From NCBI GenBank assembly GCA_012932295.1, contig JAAONU010000016.1, forward strand, positions 35,681,241 through 35,745,240: DNA of 64,000 bases, given 5' to 3'. The DNA is from Cyclina sinensis (taxonomy: Eukaryota; Mollusca; Bivalvia; Venerida; Veneridae). Made by a program: the position numbers and the translations under genes. Positions 23,958 to 34,125 of this stretch are shown piece by piece (positions within the stretch are counted from its first letter, which is position 1; each line of letters begins with the position of its first letter). The notes below the pieces were generated by a model, which saw only the letters and a list, made by a program, of their open reading frames with translations, made no database searches and was not told the origin of the DNA.

Positions 23958-24435
23958 ATCTAATTACCAACTTATCAGATATTAGATCTGAAAAAATCGA
24001 TAATTGTGCTACACGTGAATGTCGAAAATTGTCTTAAGTGTAATTTGTCAAAGTCCAAGTGTATGAATCTGACGTTAGTAACAGAAAATTATCTCCATTT
24101 TTTGCTGTACGTTACTGTGTGCTGAATTATTCCACGGTACGTAAAACCTTGTAAAAGTCTCCACAAACATTTTTATTCACTCAAGACTCATAATTTTGTC
24201 AGAATGTAGTATTAAATCACGTGAGCATTTTAATCAATTCAATGCATACCTGACGGTGTCTACATTTATTCAGCGGAGACACAAATGCGTTTCAAGAATC
24301 ACATTTACACGATGAGTTAAAATTCAGTCGTCAATAAAAACCTGCTTTTTTCTTGAGCAAGAATATTAAACACAATATACAATTTAAATATATAACATTT
24401 CATTAAAATACAAAAAGCATCTGACTTTTTCTTAC

Positions 24436-24656
24436 AGGTGATATCTAGAAAAAGATTCGCCTGTATAAAACGAAAACAAATTTCTATCATACACTGGCAT
24501 TTCATCTATTTTCGTCCAGTAATAATTTCTATGAATTCCGAATATTTGTGCAATAAAAAAGTTACCATTATGAAGCACAGAAGCAGAAGCTTGTAAAACG
24601 TTTCGGGCATATTGAATTTTATAATGAAACTTGTGAGGAAACTGGCTCATAGCCAT
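24436..24656 (-). other. Weak candidate exon, unassigned
   Basis: An ATG at 24656-24654 opens 73 codons that end at a good-looking donor (CACCT|GTAAGA) at 24436/24435. The translation is rich in aromatic residues (contains H-R-N-Y-Y-W-T-K-I-D-E-M-P-V-Y-D-R-N-L). I cannot place it in a family and find no partner exon. It may be chance or an old gene fragment. Confidence 0.15.
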
Positions 24657-24779
24657 TCCACATAGAGAAAAAAAGGCATGCGCATGAAAAAGTAAACAAA
24701 GTTATTGTTAAAATGATCTCAAAGCATATTGTGGTGTGCGAGGCTAATTTATTTTGTTTTCGTATCGGAATGTGTGTCT

Positions 24780-25750
24780 TTAGCCTTGAAGCAAACATGA
24801 CAAGAGAACCCAACGTCGTGTAAACTTATGAAGAGTTCTTTAACAGATGAGACTGTCTGATATCTTGATATTTATTTTAGGCAAATTATACGAGTCACTG
24901 CATACTCATTTAAAACATGCGGTTAGCTTATGGCGATATATTTCTACTTTAGGTATACATATATTTGTAAAGCAGATAATCTCAACTCTCTCTAACCATC
25001 CAACCTGGTGATTTTAAGATCGTGACATACATAACACATTGGTTAAATCCCCGTAAACCATAGCCAAATTGTTTACCAATAGCACAATTGTCTTAATGAG
25101 CATTTTCTGTGTCCTTTTAGAACAAATTATCGTGAAAGTTTAACATTTTCACGACCACAAAATGCTTAGATATTACATTTTAGGAAGAGTTATGTATTGA
25201 TACCATGACTGAACATGCTTCTGATTCTTAATAAGATTAAGAATCCATCTTGCCAAGAAATATCCTTACTTAATAGATCGTTAAGTACAGTTCGAACAAA
25301 TGATGTTACTGTTAAAGTATAGTATGCATTCGCTTTTGCATTTTTACTTAATCTTAGAAACATTAATGTAGCGCAATCTTGGCTGTTTGAAAAACTATGC
25401 TATACAAAAACAATTTTCTAGGAAGAAAAAATACTGAATTTTCTCAAAAGCTACTTTGAGTTTTTTCATCTTTGCAGAAAAAAGGGTGAAGAATTTCATA
25501 TGTCAGCACTAAAACGCAATTTCTCATCTTACAACTAATTCTATGTTGAAGAAATCGACAAGAACATACAACGCCGTTTGCCGTTGTCTTAAACATGACA
25601 CTTTCACTCTAATTAAGCGCATAGTTTATGTGAAACCAATCAGTCATATCAATATCAGATGTTGTGTAACTGATTGAAATAGATTTTGACAAAGTACGGT
25701 GAATGCTTCCACTAATTGCTTGATATTCCAAGAATCTAGTTAACGTGATT
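24780..25750 (+). repeat. Low-copy dispersed repeat, copy at 25 kb
   Basis: About 25240-25290 and 25611-25672 match parts of the 18-19 kb copy. About 24780-24830 and 25135-25230 resemble 35500-35600 and 36110-36210 ('cttgaRgSaaaatga', 'aacattttcacRRcacMa'). Order is conserved but identity is low. No gene recognised. Confidence 0.4.
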
Positions 25751-26207
25751 GAAATAAAACAACAAAATATAATGAATATTGAGTAATAGGTAACATTTAT
25801 TCTTTTTTCTACGTATCTTTGTTTTTTTTCTCTCTCTAAGATTTAAAGAGACTGATATATTGCATTTTATTTTAAAAAACAAAACAAGAGGGAGATATAA
25901 TTTTCACATTGCAATCAAATCAATGTCAATTTGCTAACTCTAACGTTTGCCGTTGGAAATTGACAATGAGTTGAATAATTATTAATTCAAATCATAACTC
26001 GGTTAATTATTTAAACATTCTCCCAATACCGTTTAATATTTAAGTCCACTGTTGCTAGTGAGCCTAGATTTCTTCAAACTCAATGTTGCATAATTGTCCA
26101 TGATCTGTTACAAATGCCACAGGACCTGAAATAAAAAAAAGAGAAAGCATAATTATCAAATGACCGTTTCCAGATATATGCATCTAGTTATATCTTATGA
26201 AGTGAAT

Positions 26208-26557
26208 AAGTAATAAATCAACGGTAGGTACAACAATGTATATTGATATCAATATGAATAAGTACCAAACCAACGGTAGGTACAACAATTTATATTGATA
26301 TCAATATGAATAAGTACCAAACCAACGGTAGGTACAACAATTGATCTTGATATCAATATGAATAAGTACCAAACCAACGGTAGGTACAACAATTTATATT
26401 GATATCAATATGAATAAGTACCAAACCAACGGTAGGTACAACAATGTATATTGATATCAATATGATTAAGTACCAAACCAACGGTAGGTACAACAATTTA
26501 TATTGATATCAATATGAATAAGTACCAAACCAACGGTAGGTACAACAATTTATATTA
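26208..26557 (+). repeat. 52-bp tandem array, left block (about 6.7 units)
   Basis: Units beginning 'aagtaccaaaccaacggtag' start at 26260, 26312, 26364, 26416, 26468 and 26520, preceded by a degenerate unit. Every unit holds the 16-bp perfect palindrome 'atattgatatcaatat' (one copy reads 'gatcttgatatc'). Units are nearly identical, which points to recent expansion or homogenisation. The block continues into an 84-bp tail (26557-26640) that recurs at 32237-32320. Confidence 0.95.
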
Positions 26558-26640
26558 ATGTCTATGTTTATGACGTGAGATGATAACAACTGTGGAGTTC
26601 TTAATTGTTAAAATTTTAGAATTAAATCTTACAAATTAAC
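26557..26640 (+). repeat. 84-bp array tail 'B', left copy
   Basis: From 'tgtctatgtttatgacgtga' to 'aatcttacaaattaac'. Apparently identical to 32237-32320. Ends exactly where the LINE 3' tail begins. Confidence 0.9.
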
Positions 26641-26788
26641 AAGTTTCAAGTTTCAAGTTTTATTAGGCAAATCGGCATATACAATACCTTTGACCTTAAC
26701 AAATGCGAAGACACATATAACATATATACACACACATATACATACATACATACACAAAACAATCAATTTATCATACAATGTGAAAATA

Positions 26789-29700
26789 TTAAGAAGCAGT
26801 TAACATTTCTTTCCTTAAATTCATTGCACATGAGACAAATTTTGCAACATTTCTAATAGTTTTATGTTTTTTACTTGACATAATACAATAAAATTTCTTT
26901 AAAGAAGGAAATGAAGAGTTTATACAACATTTCCTACGTATATCACGATATTTAGGGCAAACTAATAGGAAATGGTACTCACTTTCAACATTTATATTAC
27001 AAATTTTACATTTACGATTATCTCTATCTATATTTTCAAATCTACCACTTTCTATCTCCAAATTATGCGCAGATAATCTGAAGCGTGACAATTCCTTTCT
27101 GAAATTACTATTATCTACGATATCTAAATATTTCTCATAACAAAATTCAGTTTTAAATTTCTTATAATAATCTAATTTAGGTTGATTATCTACAGTGTCG
27201 CTCCATTCCTGGAGATATTGATCACGTAATCTTTGTTTTAACATAGGAAAGTAATCAGTATTTACATCAAAGTTTACAGGGTCATATAAAAAGGCAAAAC
27301 CTAAATCGTTAAGTAAGTTTTTCACAGACAATGCCCATGAATTATTTGAAATCAAGATATTTGTAGATTTCAAATCAAAAAATACATTATACATAAGAGA
27401 GTTAGGGTTTTTCATTATTTTCAAGTATTGTTTTAACAATCTTTCTCTACAAAGTATTGTTAAAGGAAAACGACCAAGCTCACCCATAACAGCTACATTT
27501 GATGTTTGGGATCGAACACCTAACATGTTTTTACAAAAACGGAGATGGAGTTTATCAACTTCTTTAATGGAATAAGCACCCCAAACTTCTGATCCATACA
27601 AAAGTATAGGAGCAACAAGTGAATCAAACATTGAGAACATTGTTTTCATATCAAGATTAAGTCTGCTAAAAACTGATAAAAGATTATTATACGCTTTAAG
27701 AGCTTGGTCATTTAGGCATTTTACAGAGAAATTCATATTACCAGTATAATAAAATCTAATACCAAGATAACAAAAAGAGTCAACAACTTCTATGTTAGAA
27801 CCATTTATAGACCAAATAAAATTGCATCTACTCTTTCTTTTCTCAAAAATACATATCTTGGTCTTATAAACATTGATCTTGAGACCCCAATTTAGCGAAT
27901 ATACATATATATTATTTAAAAGAGCTTGTAGACTTTCTTCATTTATGGTAAAAATAACAATATCATCAGCAAACAATAACATATAAGCAGATAATAAGTT
28001 TAAATCGCTGTCAGCTAAGTCATTGATATTTATAACATTTTTCACGTCATTTACAAACAGTATAAATAGGAGAGGAGAAAGTGGTTCGCCTTGCTTTACT
28101 CCTAAAGTAACATTAAACATATCTGAATAACACGTTTTAGAGGCATCTTTTACACAAGACTTCACATTTTGATATATAGATTTTACCATATTGACCATTT
28201 TACAACTAAGACCTGTTTCAATCAATTTTATCCAAAGAGCCTCGTGTATTACAGTGTCAAAAGCACGTTCATAATCAATAAAACAGCAATACAATTTAGA
28301 TTTATTGGCTAACACTTTTTGAATAATACAATGTAAAATAAAAACACAATCAGAAGTGCTGCGTCCATCTCTAAATCCAAATTGTGCCTCATTAAGTACA
28401 TTTTCATTCTCGCACCATTTGTTAATGCGATTTCTTAATGCTATCGAGAATACTTTAGATAAAACATTAATAAGTGTTATACCTCTATAATTAGAAGGTA
28501 AAGAACGATCACCTTTTTTAAAAATAGGCACAATAACTCCTTTACTCCATGCCTCTGGGTAGACCCCTCTTTCAAATATATAATTAAAAATTTTAACAAG
28601 ATACGGGGCTATAAAATCTCTCGCATCAATGAAGAAATCTGCAACATTATTATCAATGTCAGCACTTTTATGTCTGTTTAAACAGCTAATAGTTTTACAT
28701 AATTCCTCAACTGTAAACTCACAATCAAGGCTTTCAATAAATACAGTGTCTGTTCTATCAGAAAAATGATCAGGGTCAAAATTATTATCATTTTTAGTAT
28801 TTGACATATTCTTAAAGTATTCTGCAAAATCGTCTAAACATACATCATTATTTACAGAATTATTCTTATTTTTGTATTTCTTAATATATTTCCAAAATTT
28901 TCTTGGATTAGATTTACTTAAATGTGATAGAGTTCGTTTTTCTTTTGAATAAAATATACGTTTTGCTTTACGTTTACATGTACAAAAAGCACTTCTTGCA
29001 GTTAAAAATAGCTCCTTATTAGCATCACTAGGATTTTCGTGATAAATACGTTTGCATCTATAGAATTCATTTTTACTTTCTTTACAATTTCTATTAAACC
29101 AATCAGATGTTTCCTTACGAGTACGTTTGCAGGGGCGTCCCCCCGACTTAACAGTTTTACCATTTAATTTATATGACAAATTGAACACCAATCCAGAAAA
29201 CTGATTCATACATGTATCAATGTCTATTACATTGTTTAACAAATTATTAGTAATATCGTCAAATTGAGACTTTTCATCATTCAGTAAAACATGCAATTCT
29301 TCAATATTACATTTCTCCCATTCAATTTTGTCATAAGTGATTTCTTCATTACATATAACATTTACATGTTCAAAAAATATATCAAACGTGATACAACAAT
29401 GATCGGAAAACTCTGTAAGATCATGTACACACATATTTTGCAACATATTGAATACATTAAGATCAGTAATACAATAGTCAACAATACTTGCAGCAGTACG
29501 TCTCTGTATCAAATTATAGCTTGTTAATTTACCTGGTTCTAAGCGACCATTCATGATAAAAACATTGTTTTCTTTACATAAAGATAACAACTTAATTCCA
29601 TAATTATTTACATGATTATCAAGTGATGAGCGAACTGCATATTTGTCCGGCAACTTATCAACTTCCGGTAGATCTAAATAACGTTCTAAGTTAACGTTTT

Positions 29701-30223
29701 CAACAAAATCGGCTCGAGTGCCTGTTCTAGCATTTAAATCTCCTAAAATGGCTATATCTCCCAATTCACTATACATTCTCAAACCATCAGAGATAAGATT
29801 AAAATAGTCAAATTCAAAAAGTGGAGAATCGCGTTGTTTATAAACGTTAGAATCCTCCGGAGGTACATATGCACAGCACAAATAAATGTCATTTATGCAA
29901 CCAAAAAACGATTTGTTTAATTTCAACCACAATACACCTTTACTATCCTTTGAAATAAGTTTAATATGGCCAAAATATTGTTTCTTATAATACACAACAA
30001 TACCTCCACTATGGCGTTTGGCTTTCTTATTATATTTAGGACGTGGGCATGAAAAACATTCATAGTTTTCTAAGTTAACATTCAGTACACTAGAATTCCA
30101 AGTTTCTGTCAGAGCGATCAAGTCATATTCATTTATATAATTAAGAAAGTCAGAATCAGTTAATTTACTTTTCAGTCCTTGGATATTCCAAGATGCGACA
30201 CGGAACTGCTTCTTTGCAGCATC
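26789..30223 (-). CDS. LINE ORF2 protein (endonuclease plus reverse transcriptase)
   Basis: Open from the codon after the ORF1 TAG, 1144 residues to a stop at 26791-26789. The first 34 codons encode V-A-S-W-N-I-Q-G-L, the start of an APE-type endonuclease. L-T-E-T-W, L-G-D-L-N-A-R and S-D-H-C follow, so the catalytic Asn, Glu, Asp/Asn and Ser-Asp-His set is intact. The reverse transcriptase shows P-I-F-K-K-G-D, N-Y-R-G-I-T-L, A-Q-F-G-F-R, D-Y-E-R-A-F-D, G-V-K-Q-G-E-P-L-S-P and the catalytic F-A-D-D. The C-terminal C-K-I-C...H-F-L-L-V-C is a zinc-knuckle-like motif. No RNase H is seen. No in-frame ATG precedes these motifs; the first ATG falls after the endonuclease start. It must be expressed by readthrough, by non-AUG initiation, or not at all. 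Confidence 0.9.
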   Translation of the reverse strand, partial: DAAKKQFRVASWNIQGLKSKLTDSDFLNYINEYDLIALTETWNSSVLNVNLENYECFSCPRPKYNKKAKRHSGGIVVYYKKQYFGHIKLISKDSKGVLWLKLNKSFFGCINDIYLCCAYVPPEDSNVYKQRDSPLFEFDYFNLISDGLRMYSELGDIAILGDLNARTGTRADFVENVNLERYLDLPEVDKLPDKYAVRSSLDNHVNNYGIKLLSLCKENNVFIMNGRLEPGKLTSYNLIQRRTAASIVDYCITDLNVFNMLQNMCVHDLTEFSDHCCITFDIFFEHVNVICNEEITYDKIEWEKCNIEELHVLLNDEKSQFDDITNNLLNNVIDIDTCMNQFSGLVFNLSYKLNGKTVKSGGRPCKRTRKETSDWFNRNCKESKNEFYRCKRIYHENPSDANKELFLTARSAFCTCKRKAKRIFYSKEKRTLSHLSKSNPRKFWKYIKKYKNKNNSVNNDVCLDDFAEYFKNMSNTKNDNNFDPDHFSDRTDTVFIESLDCEFTVEELCKTISCLNRHKSADIDNNVADFFIDARDFIAPYLVKIFNYIFERGVYPEAWSKGVIVPIFKKGDRSLPSNYRGITLINVLSKVFSIALRNRINKWCENENVLNEAQFGFRDGRSTSDCVFILHCIIQKVLANKSKLYCCFIDYERAFDTVIHEALWIKLIETGLSCKMVNMVKSIYQNVKSCVKDASKTCYSDMFNVTLGVKQGEPLSPLLFILFVNDVKNVININDLADSDLNLLSAYMLLFADDIVIFTINEESLQALLNNIYVYSLNWGLKINVYKTKICIFEKRKSRCNFIWSINGSNIEVVDSFCYLGIRFYYTGNMNFSVKCLNDQALKAYNNLLSVFSRLNLDMKTMFSMFDSLVAPILLYGSEVWGAYSIKEVDKLHLRFCKNMLGVRSQTSNVAVMGELGRFPLTILCRERLLKQYLKIMKNPNSLMYNVFFDLKSTNILISNNSWALSVKNLLNDLGFAFLYDPVNFDVNTDYFPMLKQRLRDQYLQEWSDTVDNQPKLDYYKKFKTEFCYEKYLDIVDNSNFRKELSRFRLSAHNLEIESGRFENIDRDNRKCKICNINVESEYHFLLVCPKYRDIRRKCCINSSFPSLKKFYCIMSSKKHKTIRNVAKFVSCAMNLRKEMLTAS

Positions 30224-31453
30224 CTATGAGGTACCTGTGGCGGTCGACGGTGAGGGTCCTCCTGGGATACTTGACTGTCTCCTAGCACCACGCGGGGCAA
30301 GGGTGGGAACAGGCCCAGGGGGAGGGTTATTTGCCGTATATGGTCTATTATTTATATACAAAGTATCATATGACAACACTGCAGTTTTCTTTTCTTTCCT
30401 GGCCTGCACTAGGTAAGGGATCAACTTTTGTCGACGTTCACGTATTTCCGGAGGATATTGATCGCTTACGCCGTTTTGGTCACCCGAAGAGAATTTTTGT
30501 CTCGCTCTCTCTTTAACCTCGACTTTGTCGGGATAATAGTTGAATTTAGCCACAACTGGTCGTTTCTTACCAGCCGTGAAATCACCAACACGATGGGCAC
30601 GGTCGATTTTGTATCGAAATGCGTCGACGATACCGATTCGATCGACACAGTAATTGAGAACTTTCTCCGAACAGTTTTCATTTTTTCGGGACTCTCTATC
30701 CGGCTCCTCATCAATGTTATAAAACAATAAATTGTCGCGCATAGAGCGGCCTTTCAGATCAATGATATCCTCTTGTAGTGAATTTTTTTCTTTGCAGACA
30801 TTTTCGAATTTATCCGAGAGTTCCTCGCGTTTCGATATTTCAGTTTTAAGATCATGTTGAAGCTTTTCGTTAGCTTTTTTTAACTCATCACAAGTTTTAC
30901 TATCAAAATCTCTACTACATTTCAAACCGTTTAGTTCCGTACACTGATCACTTAGTTTAGTTTCAAGTAAATTCACTCGTACTTCAACATTTTTCATGTT
31001 GTGCGAAATATTTGCAACATCTGATTCAATTTTATCCAGTTTAGACATAGACGCCTTTATGGAATATATTTCAGCAAAGAGAGTTTTCACCCATGGTGGT
31101 TCATTTGACATTTGCACAGACCCAGTGCCCGTTGCTCCTGAGCCGGGTGTTACGTACGAAATAGGAGGTGCATGCCCACTAGGGGGTAATGTGGGTGGCG
31201 ATGCCAAGAATTGTAAATGGGGAGGTACATGCTGACCTACATGCGCCTGTGACCCTGGGCTAGATTGTACATTATTCATGGTATACTCGGGGTACACTGG
31301 GGATGATACAGTATGTTGTGAGGCTGACATAACTGTCTGTCGCTTTTCAGGCTGATTGTTATTTGGGGAATTTGCACTGTTTTTTCTCTTTTTTTTATTC
31401 CTTTTCTTACCACTTCCGGGGGTTTTATCCGAACTGTTTGTGTAACCCGGCAT
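30224..31453 (-). CDS. LINE ORF1 protein (coiled coil plus RNA-binding domain)
   Basis: The first ATG of the frame is at 31453-31451 (M-P-G-Y-T-N); the 18 upstream codons lack ATG. The product is 409 residues and ends at TAG 30226-30224. The order is: basic K/R-rich start (residues 15-25); a Pro/Ser/Gly-rich disordered stretch to about 115; a long coiled coil (about 120-230); an RRM-like core starting at R-S-M-R-D-N-L-L-F-Y-N-I and continuing through I-D-R-A-H-R-V-G and R-P-V-V-A-K-F; then a C-terminal domain with P-P-E-I-R-E-R-R-Q-K-L and Y-I-N-N-R-P-Y. This is the L1 ORF1 (Transposase_22) layout: a trimeric nucleic-acid chaperone that coats LINE RNA. The tail is Pro/Arg-rich. ORF2 follows in the same frame directly after the stop. 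Confidence 0.9.
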   Translation of the reverse strand: MPGYTNSSDKTPGSGKKRNKKKRKNSANSPNNNQPEKRQTVMSASQHTVSSPVYPEYTMNNVQSSPGSQAHVGQHVPPHLQFLASPPTLPPSGHAPPISYVTPGSGATGTGSVQMSNEPPWVKTLFAEIYSIKASMSKLDKIESDVANISHNMKNVEVRVNLLETKLSDQCTELNGLKCSRDFDSKTCDELKKANEKLQHDLKTEISKREELSDKFENVCKEKNSLQEDIIDLKGRSMRDNLLFYNIDEEPDRESRKNENCSEKVLNYCVDRIGIVDAFRYKIDRAHRVGDFTAGKKRPVVAKFNYYPDKVEVKERARQKFSSGDQNGVSDQYPPEIRERRQKLIPYLVQARKEKKTAVLSYDTLYINNRPYTANNPPPGPVPTLAPRGARRQSSIPGGPSPSTATGTS

Positions 31454-31988
31454 TAGCAAACATTTATAATAATTTTCAATGCTCAATAATATATTGAAAG
31501 CCTTCAATTGTCAATTTTATATAATCCATCTCATGTTCATACTGCGGCGCACTGGAGCGTGACTCCCTCATACTCGTATCATAGTACGCAAAGTCAAGGA
31601 ATGTAATGCAATATTAATATTTGAATGGTGCAGTAACTACAACAATTAGCAATATACTTTACAAAGGATACATTTACCGTAAGATAATCCTCTCCTGTTG
31701 ACTAAATCCAAAATCCGATACTTCGATCAATGATCATCGCTCACCATCGCTCACCATGTATAATGTCTAACCAATAATTGTAGAGTAGAAACAATGAAAA
31801 TCGTCTTTAACTATTTCATTACTCGAAATTTTTCAGTGATATATCCATTTTCAGAAATTCCATCTCAAACTGAACATGTACATATAAGTTTCTCCAAGAT
31901 TAATGTCCATGAAACATCTTTAAAACGTCAAAATGTCAGAGCGATGTAAACGTGTCAGCATGTCAGCATGTCAACGAAACACTATCTG

Positions 31989-32043
31989 AACAATGACACA
32001 TGAATGTTTCAAAGCTCAGTAATTAAAAGATAACAAGAATTGT
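31989..32043 (+). repeat. Array head 'A', first copy
   Basis: 'acaatgacacatgaatgttt' through 'aacaagaattgt', followed immediately by 52-bp units. Nearly identical to 32320-32372. Confidence 0.85.
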
Positions 32044-32237
32044 AAGTACCAAACCAACGGTAGGTACAACAATTTATATTGATATCAATATGAATAAGTA
32101 CCAAACCAACGGTAGGTACAACAATGTATATTGATATCAATATGATTAAGTACCAAACCAACGGTAGGTACAACAATTTATATTGATATCAATATGAATA
32201 AGTACCAAACCAACGGTAGGTACAACAATTTATATTA
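32044..32237 (+). repeat. 52-bp tandem array, right block (about 4 units)
   Basis: Units start at 32044, 32096, 32148 and 32200 and are the same as those at 26208-26557, including a variant 'tatgattaag' that also occurs near 26461. Followed by tail B (32237-32320) and a second head A (32320-32372). Confidence 0.95.
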
Positions 32238-32372
32238 ATGTCTATGTTTATGACGTGAGATGATAACAACTGTGGAGTTCTTAATTGTTAAAATTTTAGA
32301 ATTAAATCTTACAAATTAACATTGACACATGAATATTTCAAAGCTCAGTAATTAAAAGATAACAAGAATTGT
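32237..32372 (+). repeat. Array tail B and second head A, right copy
   Basis: Tail B (to 'acaaattaac', 32320) joins head A ('attgacacatgaatatttca...') without a gap, showing the uninterrupted arrangement that the LINE splits further left. Head A here is followed by unrelated sequence, not by 52-bp units. Confidence 0.85.
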
Positions 32373-33438
32373 CTGACAACATGATAACATGATTGATCAT
32401 TATGAGGAATTTTAAAAAGTAACAGCAATAATGTTAATATCTCTCTTCTGACTGATTATTTAGGAATTTTGTACGAGGTTTGATTCCTGTAGTGTTATTC
32501 TTTATTTTGTCGCCTAGCTTGAAACACTTTTCCTACTTAATTGGATATTGTGAAGCCGATGTAGTGTTCCTAAGAATATACTTTTTTTTCATTTTTTATG
32601 GCAGAAAGCCGAATAAAAAGATTATCTTAGTCTAATAGATTCAACTAATATGTTAAACACCACTCCTATCAATATTTTTCATTTCTGAAATAAAAATATT
32701 TGCCATATATCTTAAAGAAAGCAAATAGTTATCACTGACCCAATTTGAACAAAAAAAAAAATATAATAGAGAATTATGAATTATGTAGGTAAAAAAATAC
32801 AGATATTTATTGACATAAAGATAAAGACATTTAAATACGGTAACCACACCCAAATTATTCTCTTTTCCATTTAACAAGTATTTACTTTGGGAAAAGTAAA
32901 GTGCTTTGTGCAGTTATGAAGTGAAATGTCAATAATAACCATTTAAAGTGAAGAGCTTTTGCACAGTCTGAACACGTAAAATGTGACAGTTTTCCCAAGA
33001 GCTATTTATCTTTTATTCCTTTCAAGGTGAGTTTGAAGTTTCTGCCTTGAGGACTGTATATTTGGTTTTTAATAAAATTTTTAAAATGGAAACTTATTTG
33101 AGCATTTATATAGTGCTATATCTTGTTTAAATTTTGAAGAGGCCGTAAATCAATCTAATTCTATAAAAAGCTATGCATTTAATATAAAATGCCAGTTTTT
33201 ACTGCCCAAGTTTTGTAACTCGTAACTTCTCCAACTTAGTGTCACTTGCCTCGTTTGCTGTAAAACTTGGTTCAGTGGCATGAATGAAGTTCATGCATAC
33301 CATCTAAAATATAGAAAAGTAGAAGATTATCCTTTGTTTCGAAATCCTAAGCAACAGTTACAATGTTACATATACAGACTGTTACGAATGAAACCAAAGG
33401 CATGAAAAGTGTTATTCATTTCCTACATATCATCACAG

Positions 33439-33486
<48 letters not shown>

Positions 33487-33935
33487 ACAGGCATTTTGAC
33501 TGATTCCATAATATAGGAGAGTCAGAAAAGATTTTTAATGTTAGTTAAAATAATTTCAAATAATTTAAGAAAGTGTCTGATACACATCAGATATCTCATT
33601 ATTGATGCTACATTGTGATGTCAGAATGTTTTTTTGTTAAAGCCATTTTTATCAGATTTTCATATATGTAACAGAAACACGTGCAAATGATATTTTTGAC
33701 ATATTTTCATAATTCATTTACATAAAGTTACCAAGCTCCAATCCCACTTGAATATGCGATGTTGCGTTTAAAGTGCTGTCTCTGTTTGTAAGAAGTTCTT
33801 CTACTTAATGTCAAATTTGAAAGTTTTATGCATTCAAAGTCAAGCGAGTGTGAAACATTTTTGCTTTCTAATTTATTAATATAATTCTCCTTAATTAAAA
33901 TATATATTATAATATTGAAAGACGACAAAAACATA
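32373..33935. other. No gene recognised; contains a 44-bp A run
   Basis: AT-rich. Short frames at 32653-32877 and 33728-33934 have no similarity I can place. Confidence 0.4.
33442..33485 (+). repeat. Poly(A) run of about 44 bp
   Basis: Uninterrupted A from 33442 to 33485. It could be the tail of a retroposed sequence lying to its left, but no target duplication or recognisable body was found. Homopolymer length may also be an assembly artefact. Confidence 0.8.
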
Positions 33936-33941
33936 GGTTAG

Positions 33942-34121
33942 CCCTTTACCTGCTGGAACTGAAAGTCATTAGCCTTTGCCACCAGTATAGAGCCTGACCA
34001 GGTTCTATACTGTTGGTAGCTCAATTTTTGTACTTTGATATTGAAATGCCTTAAACTTTGAATGGACTGTTCCATATTCAAAGCTAGACAATTCCATTAC
34101 AAAAATTCAGCAGGTTAAGGG
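33942..34121 (-). mobile_element. piggyBac-like MITE, copy 1
   Basis: 180 bp bounded by CCCTTTACCTGCTG and CAGCAGGTTAAGGG, flanked by TTAG and TTGG (decayed TTAA). Its body matches the reverse complement of 35017-35222 but lacks the internal 'cagactgcacagatgtgcag' hairpin. Confidence 0.7.
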
Positions 34122-34125
34122 TTGG

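Larger units (their letters stand above)
26641..31988 (-). mobile_element. Full-length non-LTR retrotransposon (LINE) with ORF1 and ORF2
   Basis: The 3' end on the minus strand is CCTAATAAAACTTGAAACTTG..., an AATAAA followed by a short 7-bp (ACTTGAA) repeat tail instead of poly(A). It abuts array tail B at 26640. Then come ORF2, ORF1 and about 0.47-0.53 kb of 5' UTR. The 5' end is placed near 31988 because the 'acaatgacacatgaatgttt' that follows is the sequence joined directly to tail B in the uninterrupted copy at 32311-32335. The element therefore seems to have landed at a B/A junction inside a higher-order repeat, with a target duplication of only about 3-5 bp. Both ORFs look intact. It is a LINE with APE-type endonuclease and L1-type ORF1; I cannot settle the clade. 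Confidence 0.85.

Noticed and set aside
26208..26557. Regular repeats resembling a CRISPR array
   Set aside because: The units are contiguous 52-bp repeats without unique spacers, in animal DNA.
30119..30121. TTG codon at 30121-30119 as the natural start of LINE ORF2
   Set aside because: The essential V-A-S-W-N-I-Q-G-L endonuclease motif lies upstream of it in the same frame, so the protein must begin earlier.
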